This document shows positions 1 through 10,505 of a DNA stretch of 64,000 nt, piece after piece. Under the pieces are notes generated by a model. The model did not search any database, was not told the origin of the DNA, and saw only the letters and a list, made by a program, of their open reading frames with translations. Source of the DNA: Manis javanica (lineage: Eukaryota; Chordata; Mammalia; Pholidota; Manidae); NCBI RefSeq assembly GCF_040802235.1, contig NC_133164.1:111370302-111434301 (forward strand), read 5' to 3'. A program made the position numbers and the translations under genes. The first letter of the stretch is position 1; each line of letters begins with the position of its first letter.

Positions 1-729
1 GGATAAATACTCCTTCTACATTCTTTGTTTCCATAATCAGTACAGGAAAACACAAGAGACTGACTCCCTCTTGACTTCTTTTAAAATGTGAAATCTATAG
101 CCCAGAATAAAAGGCTGTAATGCTTTAATAAAGCTTGGGTCTGTAAAAGTAACATTTTGTAACAGCAGGGAAAGGAGGAAAGAGGAGAGGCTCCCACTCT
201 GACTTGGAATCAAGTGGGAAAGGCTTCAGCTGCAGAAGGGAATTTCAGCTCCAGGGGAGTTTTATATAAAACTCTGAGAAAGCAGAATCATTCTGCTAAC
301 CATTCTACTTCCCGGCTCCTCTCTCACCACATTCCACAAAAATAATCATGTCGACTTGTGTCCTAAGCCTGGGCATCACATTCCCACTGACTTCTTACCC
401 TTCCCTCCAGCCCTCTCAAAGAGCAACATCGTTCCTGCACCCAACCTTGGAGCTAGCAGACATCCCTCCCAGCCCCAGGGGCCTGGAGAGAACCAAACTA
501 GGCGTCACAGACACCCTGAACACAGTTGAGGGGCCCTCTGCCACGGAAGGAGACATCAAAATTCTTCATACCAGATTAAGGAAAAACTCTAGTCACCTTT
601 TTTTTTTTAAGTCCACCTGCTTAATAATAAATCCAACGTATTTGAGGGCTCATCACTTTATCCAAATAGAAAATCATTGTCACATAGCTGAGAGGCTTCC
701 ATTCGGAGTGTTCACACTATGCTAAACAG

Positions 730-910
730 AGTACTATGTGCTTTTCACTCATTCTGCCAATTTTCTCCTCACAACCTCACAACACTTCTATGAGATTACC
801 ACCATTCATTCCACTTTATAGATAAGGAATCTAAAGCTCAGAAAAGTTCAGAAAATTGTTCAGGGTCATCCAGTAAGCCCCAAAATTTGTTCTCAACATC
901 AATGCTGTTC
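730..910 (-). repeat. MIR-like SINE, minus orientation
   Basis: The plus strand reads CTCACAACCTCACAACACTTCTATGAG in pieces, then a TTTATAGATAAGGAATCTAAAGCTCAG-like segment and a GGTCATCCAGTAAG-like segment. This order is the reverse complement of the MIR core: cell-wide 'Ca-poor' spacing, then the 'gaggaaactgaggc' and 'ggtcacacagctag' blocks. The copy is old and diverged. Confidence 0.5.
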
Positions 911-1594
911 TATCCTCCCAACAGAGGAGAAGATGCCACACTGATGGTAAAGGGTGAAAAAATTTGGAATGAGACAGTACTGCTTGTCACTGGGCTCATC
1001 TTCTATGATGGCTTAAAACCAAGAGTACAAAGGTTATTACCATCCTATTAGATATTGCTCCTACTGATGAGAAAATAGGAAATCATATCCAAATTGATTT
1101 GATGACTGCCTTATTATTCAAAAAATTTAAATGTTCATAATACACACCTAAGCAAAAATGTCAGCTCCATAAGGGTCACTTATACATAAACCTGATTCCA
1201 GAGGTTATAAACGTAGCCAGAAGGGCTTAAGAGGCATTGCTAAAAGAGCACATTAAAGAAAGAGGCGTCATTCAATGACTTAAAGCTAGGCTAGAAAAAA
1301 TGGTTAGCATTATAATTGCTCACGGGAAGAATTAACTTTTTATTCTCTTGCTGGCAGAATACTGATCAAATAAACAGTGAAGAAGGAAACCATTACACAT
1401 ATGCAGCGTTCACAGGATTTTTGCTTTTATCTTCTGAGCACAAATCATTCCTCTGGCCAATCTGGTATAAAGTCACGAACGGCAGACATGAAGAGAATGT
1501 TCACATGAAACAAAAGCTTACACAACACGAGCCCTGCTTGTGGCGGCAACATGGTGTTTGTGGAAAGAGGGCCGAAACAAGAGCCAGGAGGCCC

Positions 1595-1611
1595 GGGGGG
1601 GGGGGGGGGGG
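1595..1611 (+). repeat. Poly-G tract (17 G) with hairpin flanks
   Basis: An uninterrupted run of 17 G. The immediate flanks CAGGAGGCCC and GGGCTCCTG are nearly complementary (one mismatch or bulge), so the run could sit in a hairpin. Long mononucleotide G runs are uncommon and prone to assembly or sequencing length error. Confidence 0.9.
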
Positions 1612-1924
1612 CTCCTGATGGCCGCTACCTGGACACGTGGCCACCAGCAGTCCCTCTTTCCTAGAGTCTCGACAAAGACAGAGCTCCCCCAGGGTCTCCC
1701 TTACGGTTCTAAAATTCAGTTCCACACTTGTAGATAAGATCTGTGACTATAATACTGATGGGCTCCATTCAACATAGAAAGCCAAGCACAAAATCTATGA
1801 CCGCAGCTCAACAAGAGAGCCAGTCCCAAGCATAGTTCTGCAAGACGCCTGGTCACCCGTTGGGAACGACATGAGGGAAACCCGGGAGATAAAGGCTGAA
1901 CAGGATTGGCTATAATATCTCTCA

Positions 1925-2112
1925 GCACCTTTTCAGTATAAAGGGCCAGACAGTAAATCTTTTAAGCTTTATGGGCCATACGGTCTCTGTCACAACTACT
2001 CAATTTTGCTTTTGTAGCAGGAAAGCAGCCGTAAACAACATGTAAAAATATGGGTATGGTTATGTTGCAATAAAACTTTATTTACAAAAAAAAGGCAGCA
2101 GCCAGATTGAGC
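1925..2112 (+). mobile_element. hAT-Charlie-type DNA transposon fragment
   Basis: The sequence AAGGGCCAGACAGTAAAT, then TTTTAAGCTTTATGGGCCATA, GTCTCTGTCACAACTACTCA and finally CAATAAAACTTTATTTACA follows the block order of the common mammalian Charlie-type non-autonomous element whose ends read 'gggccagatagtaaat...ataaaactttatttac'. It has no coding capacity. The sub-family was not assigned. Confidence 0.7.
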
Positions 2113-2204
2113 ACGCGCTCTCTGCCAACCCCTGAGAGAGATGATTCCTCTAAGTCAAAACATCCCTCAAAAGGCTGGTGGGGCGCGAGCAGAGCACCCT
2201 GTCT

Positions 2205-2219
2205 CCACAAGAGGGCGCT
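2205..2219 (+). promoter_or_regulatory. CTCF-like motif in CCBE1 intron 2
   Basis: CCACAAGAGGGCGCT matches CCASYAGRKGGCRSY at 14 of 15 positions (A for Y at position 5). It lies in a GC-richer patch (2100-2230) directly after a hAT-Charlie fragment. It is a good candidate for an occupied site, but no binding data are available here. Confidence 0.5.
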
Positions 2220-4049
2220 GCACCTGTACGCCCCCAGACTGCCCCTCAGCCCTAAGCCATTAAAGCCCCATCCACAAGCCAGAAATAAACACACCACCAC
2301 TCAGAAAGCAGAGAGGACACCACGTTCACTTTTTTATGAAGCCCGGGATGTTTTCATAAACCTGTAAGCAATCTGGTCTGGTGATTTATTCCAAGCGTTG
2401 ACTCTACTTTGAATGTGGTGCCCAGGATTACAGAACATGAGGGGCCAGTGGGAGGAAAGGGCTGGGACAATGAGGTATCCTCAATATAATTTCTCCTTTG
2501 GAGCACTTTGAGACTGACGACTGTTCCCAAGGAAGTGAACTGGCACCGACACTATAATTTTCCAAGGAGAGTTTCAGTGAGCAGGTTCATTTCAAGTGAA
2601 AGAATGTTCACTTTAATAGGATGGGTTAGGAATTCAGAGGGCACAAGAGCTGACTGAAATTCTCATCATTAAAGAAGCCAATTATATTTTGTAGTATTTT
2701 TAAACAGTAGAAAAGAATTTTTTAAACCCCTACAAAGCATGCATGGTTGTGGCTCATTTTCCTGTAGTATGTTTGAAGGAGTATTTTAAGTTACGTTAAA
2801 TGTTAGGAGAACTACTTGAGCACTAAATTATTTGGGGGAGTATTAGGTAACTGCTAGTTTGCAATATAGGGAAGGAAGTTAATTTACCTGCCAGGGAGCT
2901 ACTGCTTTAAATTGGTTTCAACAAAGGGAGAATTTAAGGACTCCATTCTGAGGACATGAATTCCAAGTCATTAGTTTTAGTTCTGGACGATCAGGAATGG
3001 CATCTGGGCCTAATTATCTGCATGTGTATCTAGCAGGCAGTTGTTCGGCTACTAATATTTTAAGAGGTCAGCATTTTTAGTGATGGAGTTATAAACACAA
3101 AGCTTATTACTCTGAAGAACAAAGTTTCTTATATACCAAATGCTAATTTCACAGGCTTCCTCTACTATGGAAACCACTTTAGTGGTACTTTCAGTAGTAC
3201 TTTATACTAACATCACCATAAGTTTTGGTCAGAGTGTAGACGACAAAGCTGCAGCACCCAGAGGCCACCCACTGTAATCTGACGGTAGCTAAACCCAGGG
3301 ACCAAGGGGGAGAAAAAAACTATTACAACTGGGAAGAAGCTGGGATCTCAACATGGTTTACTGGCTTCATAGATCATGCCCCAAGGTAATGGAAGGGACA
3401 CGCAAGGGCCCCAAAATATCTCCATCACACACCTTCCACAGCCTCAAATTCTGCCTGGTGTTTTCCGTTTCCTTGGTCCTGTTATCTCTAGCAGTCCTGT
3501 ATAAACATGAAATTGCTTTCAAAAGCCACCAATCACATACCTATGGTGCAACACAAAGTGGTTCAGATTGAACCAAGCTACCCAGCAAAGTACTCAGGGA
3601 ATAAGACCGAAGACAGGCCTGTATGTGAGGGGGAGGGAAGGCACTGACGCCTCGAGGCCCAGTTGGGACTGAAAGACAGCTCTGCAGGGAGAGTGCTAGG
3701 AAGCCAGGGAATTGAACTGAGAAACCCTGAAAAGGAGAAGGGACAGGTGAGAACAGGGTCCCCAAGACAAACATGTCGATGTGCAAACTGCCTGATTGGG
3801 GCAGGGACTACACAGAAGTTTGCTTACATATATGGTGCACCAAACTCAGAATCCTCCTCCACAAAAAGGACTGCTTTTATTGGTTCTTCGGGTGGAGTTT
3901 CAAGACTGTTGACACCAATATTTAGGCTTAATAACATTAAAAAGAACTTCTATTCTGCAACAGATTTTGATGAAGCAAGGAATAGAAATGTTAAAGTCAC
4001 TCTACAACTTGGCTGTAAGGAGGCCACATTACAGATGTTGGATCCTGTA

Positions 4050-4290
4050 TGTCAGAGAAGCAGAGAGTGTGGGCTGTGAAGGCAGCTGGCCCAATTTTGA
4101 AACTATTCCGATACACAGAAGCTGTGTGACCTTGTGCAGAGACCTAATTCTGTGCCATAGGTCACTCATCTGTAAAATACATAGAGCAATCTTGCCTCAT
4201 GTGGCTACTGTGTGGATTCAATGAGTTCAGACATGCAGAAAGCCTACGATGGTACCTGGCACAAAATGATCACTGTTACCTGATACTACC
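4050..4290 (+). repeat. MIR SINE
   Basis: CTGTGTGACCTTGTGCAGA, then TCACTCATCTGTAAAATAC, a TGTGTGGATTCAATGAG block and a final GGTACCTGGCACAAAATGA reproduce the MIR core in forward order. The copy is diverged but nearly full length. Confidence 0.8.
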
Positions 4291-4408
4291 CACCCTTCAC
4301 GGTAAGTAGTCATGTTCCATGAACTGAGATTTGATGCTCAGGGCTGTATAATCAGAAAGGCTCAACCAATTTCTGTCTCCATCAGCACCATATTGGTGCC
4401 TATAACCA

Positions 4409-5085
4409 CACAGGTCATCCTTTAAAAAAAATTAAAGTATCATTAATATACAATCTTATGAAGGTTTCACATGAACATTGTGGTTTCAACATTCACCCAT
4501 ATTATCAAGTCCTCACCCACTCTTTCCCATTGCAGTCACTGTCTATCAGCATAGTAAGATGCTATAGAGTTAGTACTTGTCTTCTCTGTGATGTACTGTC
4601 TTCCCCATAACCTACCTAACATTGTGATTGCTAATTATAGTGCCCCTTAGTCCCCTTCTCCCTCCCTCCCTATCCACCCCTTCCCTTTGGTAACCACTAG
4701 TCCTTTCTTGGAGTCTGAGTCTGCTGATTTGTTCCTTCACTTTTGCTTTGTTGTTATACTCCACAAATGAGTGAAATCATTTGGTACTTGTCCTTCTCCG
4801 CCTGGCTTATTTCACTGAGCATAATACCCTCTAGATCCATCCATGTTGTTGCAAATGGTAGGATTTCTTTTCTTTTTGTAGCTGGATAATATTCCATTGT
4901 GTATATGTACCACATCTTCTTTATTCATTCATGTATCGATGGACACTTAGGTTACTTCCATGCCTTGGCTACTGTAAACAGTGCTGCAATAAACATAGGG
5001 ATGCCTCTGTCTTTTTGAATCAGGGATCTTGTTTTCTTCGGGTAAATTCCTAGGAGTGGAATTACTGGGTCAAACACAGGTCATC
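4409..5085 (-). mobile_element. 5'-truncated L1 insertion with 12-bp target-site duplication
   Basis: The body (4421-5073) is an L1 3' end on the minus strand. Read as reverse complement, it runs from the end of ORF2 ('caatggaatattatccagc' and 'gctcagtgaaataagccagg' type blocks) through the 3' UTR to the terminal A/T-rich tail at 4421-4440. The flanks carry a perfect 12-bp duplication, ACACAGGTCATC, at 4409-4420 and 5074-5085, so both boundaries are well defined. About 650 bp are present, all from the 3' end, and the copy is not coding-competent. Confidence 0.92.
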
Positions 5086-8000
5086 ATTTTTATGAAATGG
5101 AAAGGAAAAGCAACATGAATTTATGCATGCCACATGGCCACTGGCTTCCACACATATCACAGAGCTGTCAGGGGCCACAAATGGCAAGTATTCTGATACT
5201 GGAGAAAGGTACGTGTTATGTTACTAGAGAAATTTTATACGGAAATGGAGCCTCCCACACTGAAGTTGGAGCACATGCCATAAATGTTCTTAAAACATAA
5301 GAACTTAAATGATTTTTTTTTAACAGGAGCCAATTTTGGATGTGAGAAGCCAGTACAGACACTTAAATCCAACACCACAGATTCTTTAAATGGCTTTCAA
5401 ATGACCAGTTCTTAAAAGTATTGCTTTATGCCTTCTCTCAGGCATCAGAATGTGGGGAGGAGGGCAGGCAGAAACTTACTCCCAGCATTTCTGAGAGTTT
5501 ACAGGAAGTGATCTGCTTGCACTTTCAGCAGTTTTTATTCATTGTATGCCAAAATGGAAAAATAGATGACATGAAAAAATCCATCAAGTCTATCAAGCAT
5601 GTACCCAGGAAGCAGAACAATGCCAGGGACGTGCCTGGCCACCCGACACCCTGTCAGGATTTCTACGGAGCCTGCGACTCAGCAAACATGGCCAGGCTTG
5701 GCTACAGTGCCCACTGACACATGGCTTTGTCATATGTGTGCAGAGGAAATAGAAGGTCTGCCCTTAGTGGACTGAAGCAGAAGCTTCCCACTGCCAGCAA
5801 GGAACTGAGTGATCAAACACACAGTCAAGTTTCCTGGACCACAGTCTGCTCATCTGTAAGATGAGAGGGTTGTACAGACAAAACAGCGCAGAAGTCCGCC
5901 CAGCAGCTCTAAGTCTGTCACCCTGAGTCCCTTCATCCCTAGCACCTCCCTGCAGAATACTGTCCTTTCTCTGTAGCTGTGTCTGTAAGCCAGATGACAG
6001 ACAATGCCCAAGTTTATTACTCCATGCATAATCCTCCAAATATCCACCTCAGTGGCCTCTCCAGGACTCAGGACCTAAGCACAGCTGTACAACTTTGCCC
6101 TGCCCATGAGTACCCAGCTGGGGGACAGCCCAAATCCAGCCTGCACTCCCCAGTGGATCAACCTAGAGGAAGACACCTTCTCCCAATTCAAACAAAAGCA
6201 TCCTACATCCTAGCTACAGTCCTGCCTAGAAATGTGAAACTTTTCATGAACACAAAAAAAAATATAAAACTACCTAAGCAAGCAAATGATCAGTCCAACA
6301 CATGAGGGGGGAAAAAATGAAATGCCCTTAAAAGCAGGCTTACAGAACCCAAATTTTCTGATTTTATACATTGGTCTTATTTACTAAGGAAAATAGGAGT
6401 TTAATATTTCATTTTCAATGACTGTGTTCCAATTCCTAGACATCAACCTTAGTTGATCGTTTCAGAGTATTTCCCTTGTGATATTCGGGGTATGTTTATG
6501 CAGAGAGCAAAGCCGTTTTGCTTGAGTTTAAGATTAAGCACTTAGTGTATATAAACTATTTGAATCACACTATATTAGTATGCAAGTTCTCACCTTTGAC
6601 ATTTCTACATTTTTATTGCTTTCCCTATAGGAGAATTTACATATAGTAATGTCCACCTAAGTCAAATACTCTGTTCCCATTTTCTGCCTCTACAATAAAT
6701 GAAAACCCAGCCCAATTTGTTTTTCAAAGGTAATACGAAGTAATTCAAAAATCCCATCAGAAACACGTAGAAAATTAGGTTCATGGAAGTATTCAGCTAC
6801 AACTATTCACTCCCTGGAATAATTTCCTAAGTCCATGGCCAGGAGGTCACAGATTTACAAATACCCTTTTTTTGTTCCGACATTCCCATATCTGGCAGAC
6901 TAAATGACTAAGGGGAAGCATATGAATACATCTCTGAACTATTTCCTCTCAAGACTAATTGATGATCATGGACTGGGAATATTTTTTTTTTCTGATGGGT
7001 ATTTCCCCCACCGTGCCCCACCTCCCACCCTGACCAGAGCTATTTTCCCTGGAGATGCTCCAACAATATACCACAAACATACTCCCACTGTGGCATTCAT
7101 CTGGAAAATTTTGCAGCTTAAAAAAAACATCTCAGCCATCTAACAGGCGTCTCTACGGACCTGTAGACTGGAGACCAAGAACACACAGTAAATATTTTTG
7201 GTCTAGCTCAAAAGAGGTTTGGCAATTTGTGTGATGGAGCTTATTTGTTTATAATAATTTACTGAAGAAGTTAGGACACTTTGTTCACATCCATTTGGTT
7301 TGGCGGGTTAATGTACACAGTGCCTGACTAGTAGGGGCTCAATAGATACTTGCTGGATGAAGGAAAGCTGCAAGTCTTGTACTCGTTAGTTGTCTTTCAC
7401 GCAAGAAATTGAAATTCTTGGAGCTCTGTTTTCCACAAAGAACCGGGGCTTGTTCGGTTGATTCTCATTATTTACAGTAGTTACCTTCTATAAGGCTGCT
7501 GCAGACCTGAACCACCAAACACACTGTTCTGCAGGGAATCACAGGGTTATGTTCCTGGGAGCCTCTGGCTCCCGTGTTTGTCAACTCATCAGTGCATAAC
7601 CCTGTTGTGGGTGTTCTTCTGTTTAAACGCAGCTTATTTAACAAATATTGTAGACTCATCAACACCGAAATCATAACCAACAGCACTATAATACATGCCT
7701 GAACAGAGCTTGTCTAATACACGTATTTTCTCCTTAAGGCACATCACAGCCTTCTCATGCTCGGAAAGTGGACAGCACTTCAGTGCTATCCATACTCGGG
7801 GGCTGTCTTCAATAGTGAAATCACCAACAAACACAAAAGTGCAAAAAACCTGGATATATAGAACATAAAAAAAGGACACTTATTTGTAAGACAGCTGAAG
7901 GCAGAAGGTCACCTTGCTCAGCCTCAGCTGGGAAATGTGCACAGCAGGACAGTCACATTTTCCCCTGCTCTGCACATGTCTGTGAATGCCACAAAAGCCC

Positions 8001-8328
8001 CCAGAGTGTGTATTTGGGAGTTACTAGTAAATGTTAGCAAGCAGGTCAATTCACAGATGCATGATCCACAAACAAAGAGGACAGACTTGACTCTATTCAT
8101 TAAGTGCCTCCTCAGTGCTGGCCACTGCTGGAGGAAGGTGACCAGAACTGTGTTAATAGTGGGGGGAAAAAATTAAATCAGCATCCAAATACATAAACAC
8201 AAAATGGGATGACAGTGTGATGTAGAAGAAACAGGAATGTATAAAGGGGGAACATAACCTAACAATTTCAGAGGGATCATGACACTGAAGCCCAGTACTA
8301 AAAGCACAGGTTGGAGTCAGCCAGGTAG
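5086..8328. other. CCBE1: Intronic stretch between two L1 insertions
   Basis: Unassigned, mostly AT-rich intronic sequence. A MIR or L2-like 3' end is suggested at about 7310-7370 (a GTGCCTGACTAGTAGGGGCT-like block followed by AATAGATACTTGCTGGATGA). Short open frames throughout show no recognisable protein features. No RNA gene was seen. Confidence 0.5.
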
Positions 8329-10078
8329 AAGAGAGGGAGTGCCAGCTGTAATAAAAACAACAAAAAAGGGGGGGATTATGCTCCCCAATTTCAAGCTCTA
8401 CTACAAAGCCACAGTAATCAAGACAATTTGGTACAAGAACAGACCCATAGACCAATGGAACAGATTAGAGAGCCCAGATACAAATGCAAGCATATATGGT
8501 CAATTAATATATGATAAAAGCCATGGACATACAATGGGGAAGTGACAGCCTCTTCAACAGTTGGTGTTGGCAAAACTGGACAGCTACATGTAAGAGAATG
8601 AAACTGGATTATTGTCTAACCCCTTACACAAAAGTAAACATGAAATGTATCAAAGACTTGAATGTAAGTCATGAAACCATAAAACTCTTAGAAGACAACA
8701 TAGGCAAAAATCTTCTGAATTTTTGCAACTTCTTCCCGAATGCATCTCCTCAGGCAAGGGAAACAAAAGCAAAAATAAACAAATGAGACTACATCAAGCT
8801 AAAAAGCTTCTGTACAGCAAAGAACACCATCAGCAGAACAAAAAGGCATCCTACAGTATGGGAGAATATATTTGTAAACAACTTATCCAACAAGGGGTTA
8901 ACATCCGAAATATATAAAGAACTCATACGCCTCAGCAACCAAAAAGCAAATAAGCCAATTAAAAAATGGGCAGAGAATATGAACAGACAATTCTCCAAAG
9001 AAGAAATTCAGATGGCCAACAGGCACATGAAAAGATTCTCCACATCACTAATCATCAGGGAAATGCAAATTAAAACCACAATGAAATATCACCTCACACC
9101 AGTTAGGATGGCCAGCATTGAAAAGACTAAGAACAAATGCTGGCGAGGATGTGGAGAAAGGGGAACCCTCCTACACTGCTGGTGGGAATGTAAACTAGTT
9201 CAACCATTATGGAAAGCAATATGGAGGTTCCTCAAAAATCTAAAAATGGAAATACCATTTGACCCAAGAATTCCACTCCTAGGAGTTGACCCAAAGAATA
9301 CAAGTTCTCAGATTCATACAAGACATATGCACCCCTATGTTTATTGCAGCACTATTTACAATAGCCAAGATATGGAAGCAACTTAAGTGTCCATCAGTAG
9401 ATAAATGGATAAAGAAGATGTGGTACATTTACACAATGGAATACTATTCAGCCGTAAGAAACAAATCCTACCATTTGCAACAACATGGAAGGAGCTGGAC
9501 AATATTATGCTCAGTGAAATAAGCCAGGTGGAGAAAGACAAGTACCAAATGATTTCCCTCATTTGTGGAGTGTAACAACGAAGCAAAATTGAAGGAACAA
9601 AACAGCAGCAGACTAACAGACTCCAAGAAGGGACTAGTGGTTACCAAAGGGGAGGGTGGGTAGGGAGGGAGGGAGAAGGGGATTGAGGGTATTATGGTTG
9701 GCACACATGGTGTTGGAGGGGTCATAGGGAAGACAGTGTAGCACAGGAAGACAAATAGTCCATCTGTGGCATCTTACTACACTGATGGACAGTGACTGCA
9801 ATGGGGTATGGAGGGGCTCGGTAATATGGGTGGATGTAGTAACCACATTGTTTTTCATGTGAAACCTTCATAACAATGTATATCAATAATACCTTAATAA
9901 AACAAAACAAATCTTACTATGCTGATGGACAGTGACTGCAGTGGGTTATGGGGGGGGACTTGATAATATGGGTGCATGTAGTAACCATAATGTTTTTTAC
10001 GTAAAACCTTAATAAAAAAATAATTCTAAAATAATTGCACACAAATACTAGCAGAAAAAAAAGAGAGGGAGTGCCAGC
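8329..10078 (+). mobile_element. 5'-truncated L1 with 18-bp target-site duplication and extra 3' segment
   Basis: A perfect 18-bp duplication, AAGAGAGGGAGTGCCAGC, occurs at 8329-8346 and 10061-10078. The insert begins in the 3' part of ORF2 (about 8370), whose reading frame can be followed in pieces to about 9500 (for example [20 protein letters not shown] and KMWYIYTMEYYSAVRNK) but is broken by frameshifts and stops. The 3' UTR ends at about 9905 with AATAAAACAAAACAAA. It is followed by a second, shorter L1 3'-terminal segment (9911-10016), about 40 bp of non-L1 sequence and an A-run, all inside the duplication. Endonuclease and reverse transcriptase regions are missing, so the copy is dead. 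Confidence 0.93.
9911..10060 (+). mobile_element. Apparent L1 3'-transduced segment
   Basis: This lies between the first L1 poly-A (about 9896-9910) and the right target-site duplication. It starts with another copy of the L1 terminus (CTTACTATGCTGATGGACAG, then a G-rich run and TGATAATATGGGTGCATG). That copy lacks about 25 bp present in the main copy before its TTAATAAA tail. It continues with about 40 bp unlike L1 (around 10018-10055) and ends in AAAAAA. Being inside the duplication, it arrived with the insertion. Confidence 0.65.
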
Positions 10079-10204
10079 CGGCAGAATAAATGCAAGAGCC
10101 CTGTGGTAATCTTGTACATAATCAAATATTAAAAGGTATACAGTAGCAGAATGAAACCTAGGGAGCGGCTCCAAGCTCAATGTGCTTAATTTTTTTAAAA
10201 TTAA

Positions 10205-10505
10205 TACCTAAAGATTTGGTGACTGTTTCCTGGGTGCCAGGCACGGTACTAGGAATACAAAGGAAGATATGATTCTTACATCGTGAAGCCCGTCAGTGTT
10301 GGGGTGGGGGAGACCGCTGGTGGGAGATAGAGCATACACATAGTTTAATAACAGCATGAAAAAGCTATGTTGGATCCAGAGGATGGAGTTATATTTTTCC
10401 GTTGAAGGATACACAGAGAAGGTAATATCCAAGCTGAGTTTTAAGGACAGCAGTGGGAATGTGCTGGAAGAGTGGGAAAGGCATTCCAAAGAAAAGGCAG
10501 CATAG
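10205..10505 (+). repeat. Old interspersed repeat, family not assigned
   Basis: The block order GGGTGCCAGGCACGGTACTA, GGAATACAAAGGAAGATA, GCTGAGTTTTAAGGACAG and GGGAAAGGCATTCCAAAG matches a widespread ancient mammalian repeat whose consensus contains 'tgccaggcactgtgctaggcac...gagctgagtcttgaaggatgag...gggcattccaggcagag'. I recognise the pattern but cannot name the family with certainty. Confidence 0.6.

Larger units (their letters stand above)
1..4050. other. CCBE1: Intronic stretch at the left edge
   Basis: Apart from the MIR-like fragment, poly-G tract, Charlie fragment and CTCF-like motif, this is mixed-composition intronic DNA. Short open frames, including one of 138 codons at 3663-4079, have no domain, repeat pattern or similarity that I recognise. 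No exon with good splice sites and protein signal was seen. Confidence 0.6.

Noticed and set aside
8979..9522. Open frames resembling a reverse-transcriptase C-terminal region
   Set aside because: Not an independent gene. They are broken pieces of L1 ORF2 within the insertion at 8329-10078.
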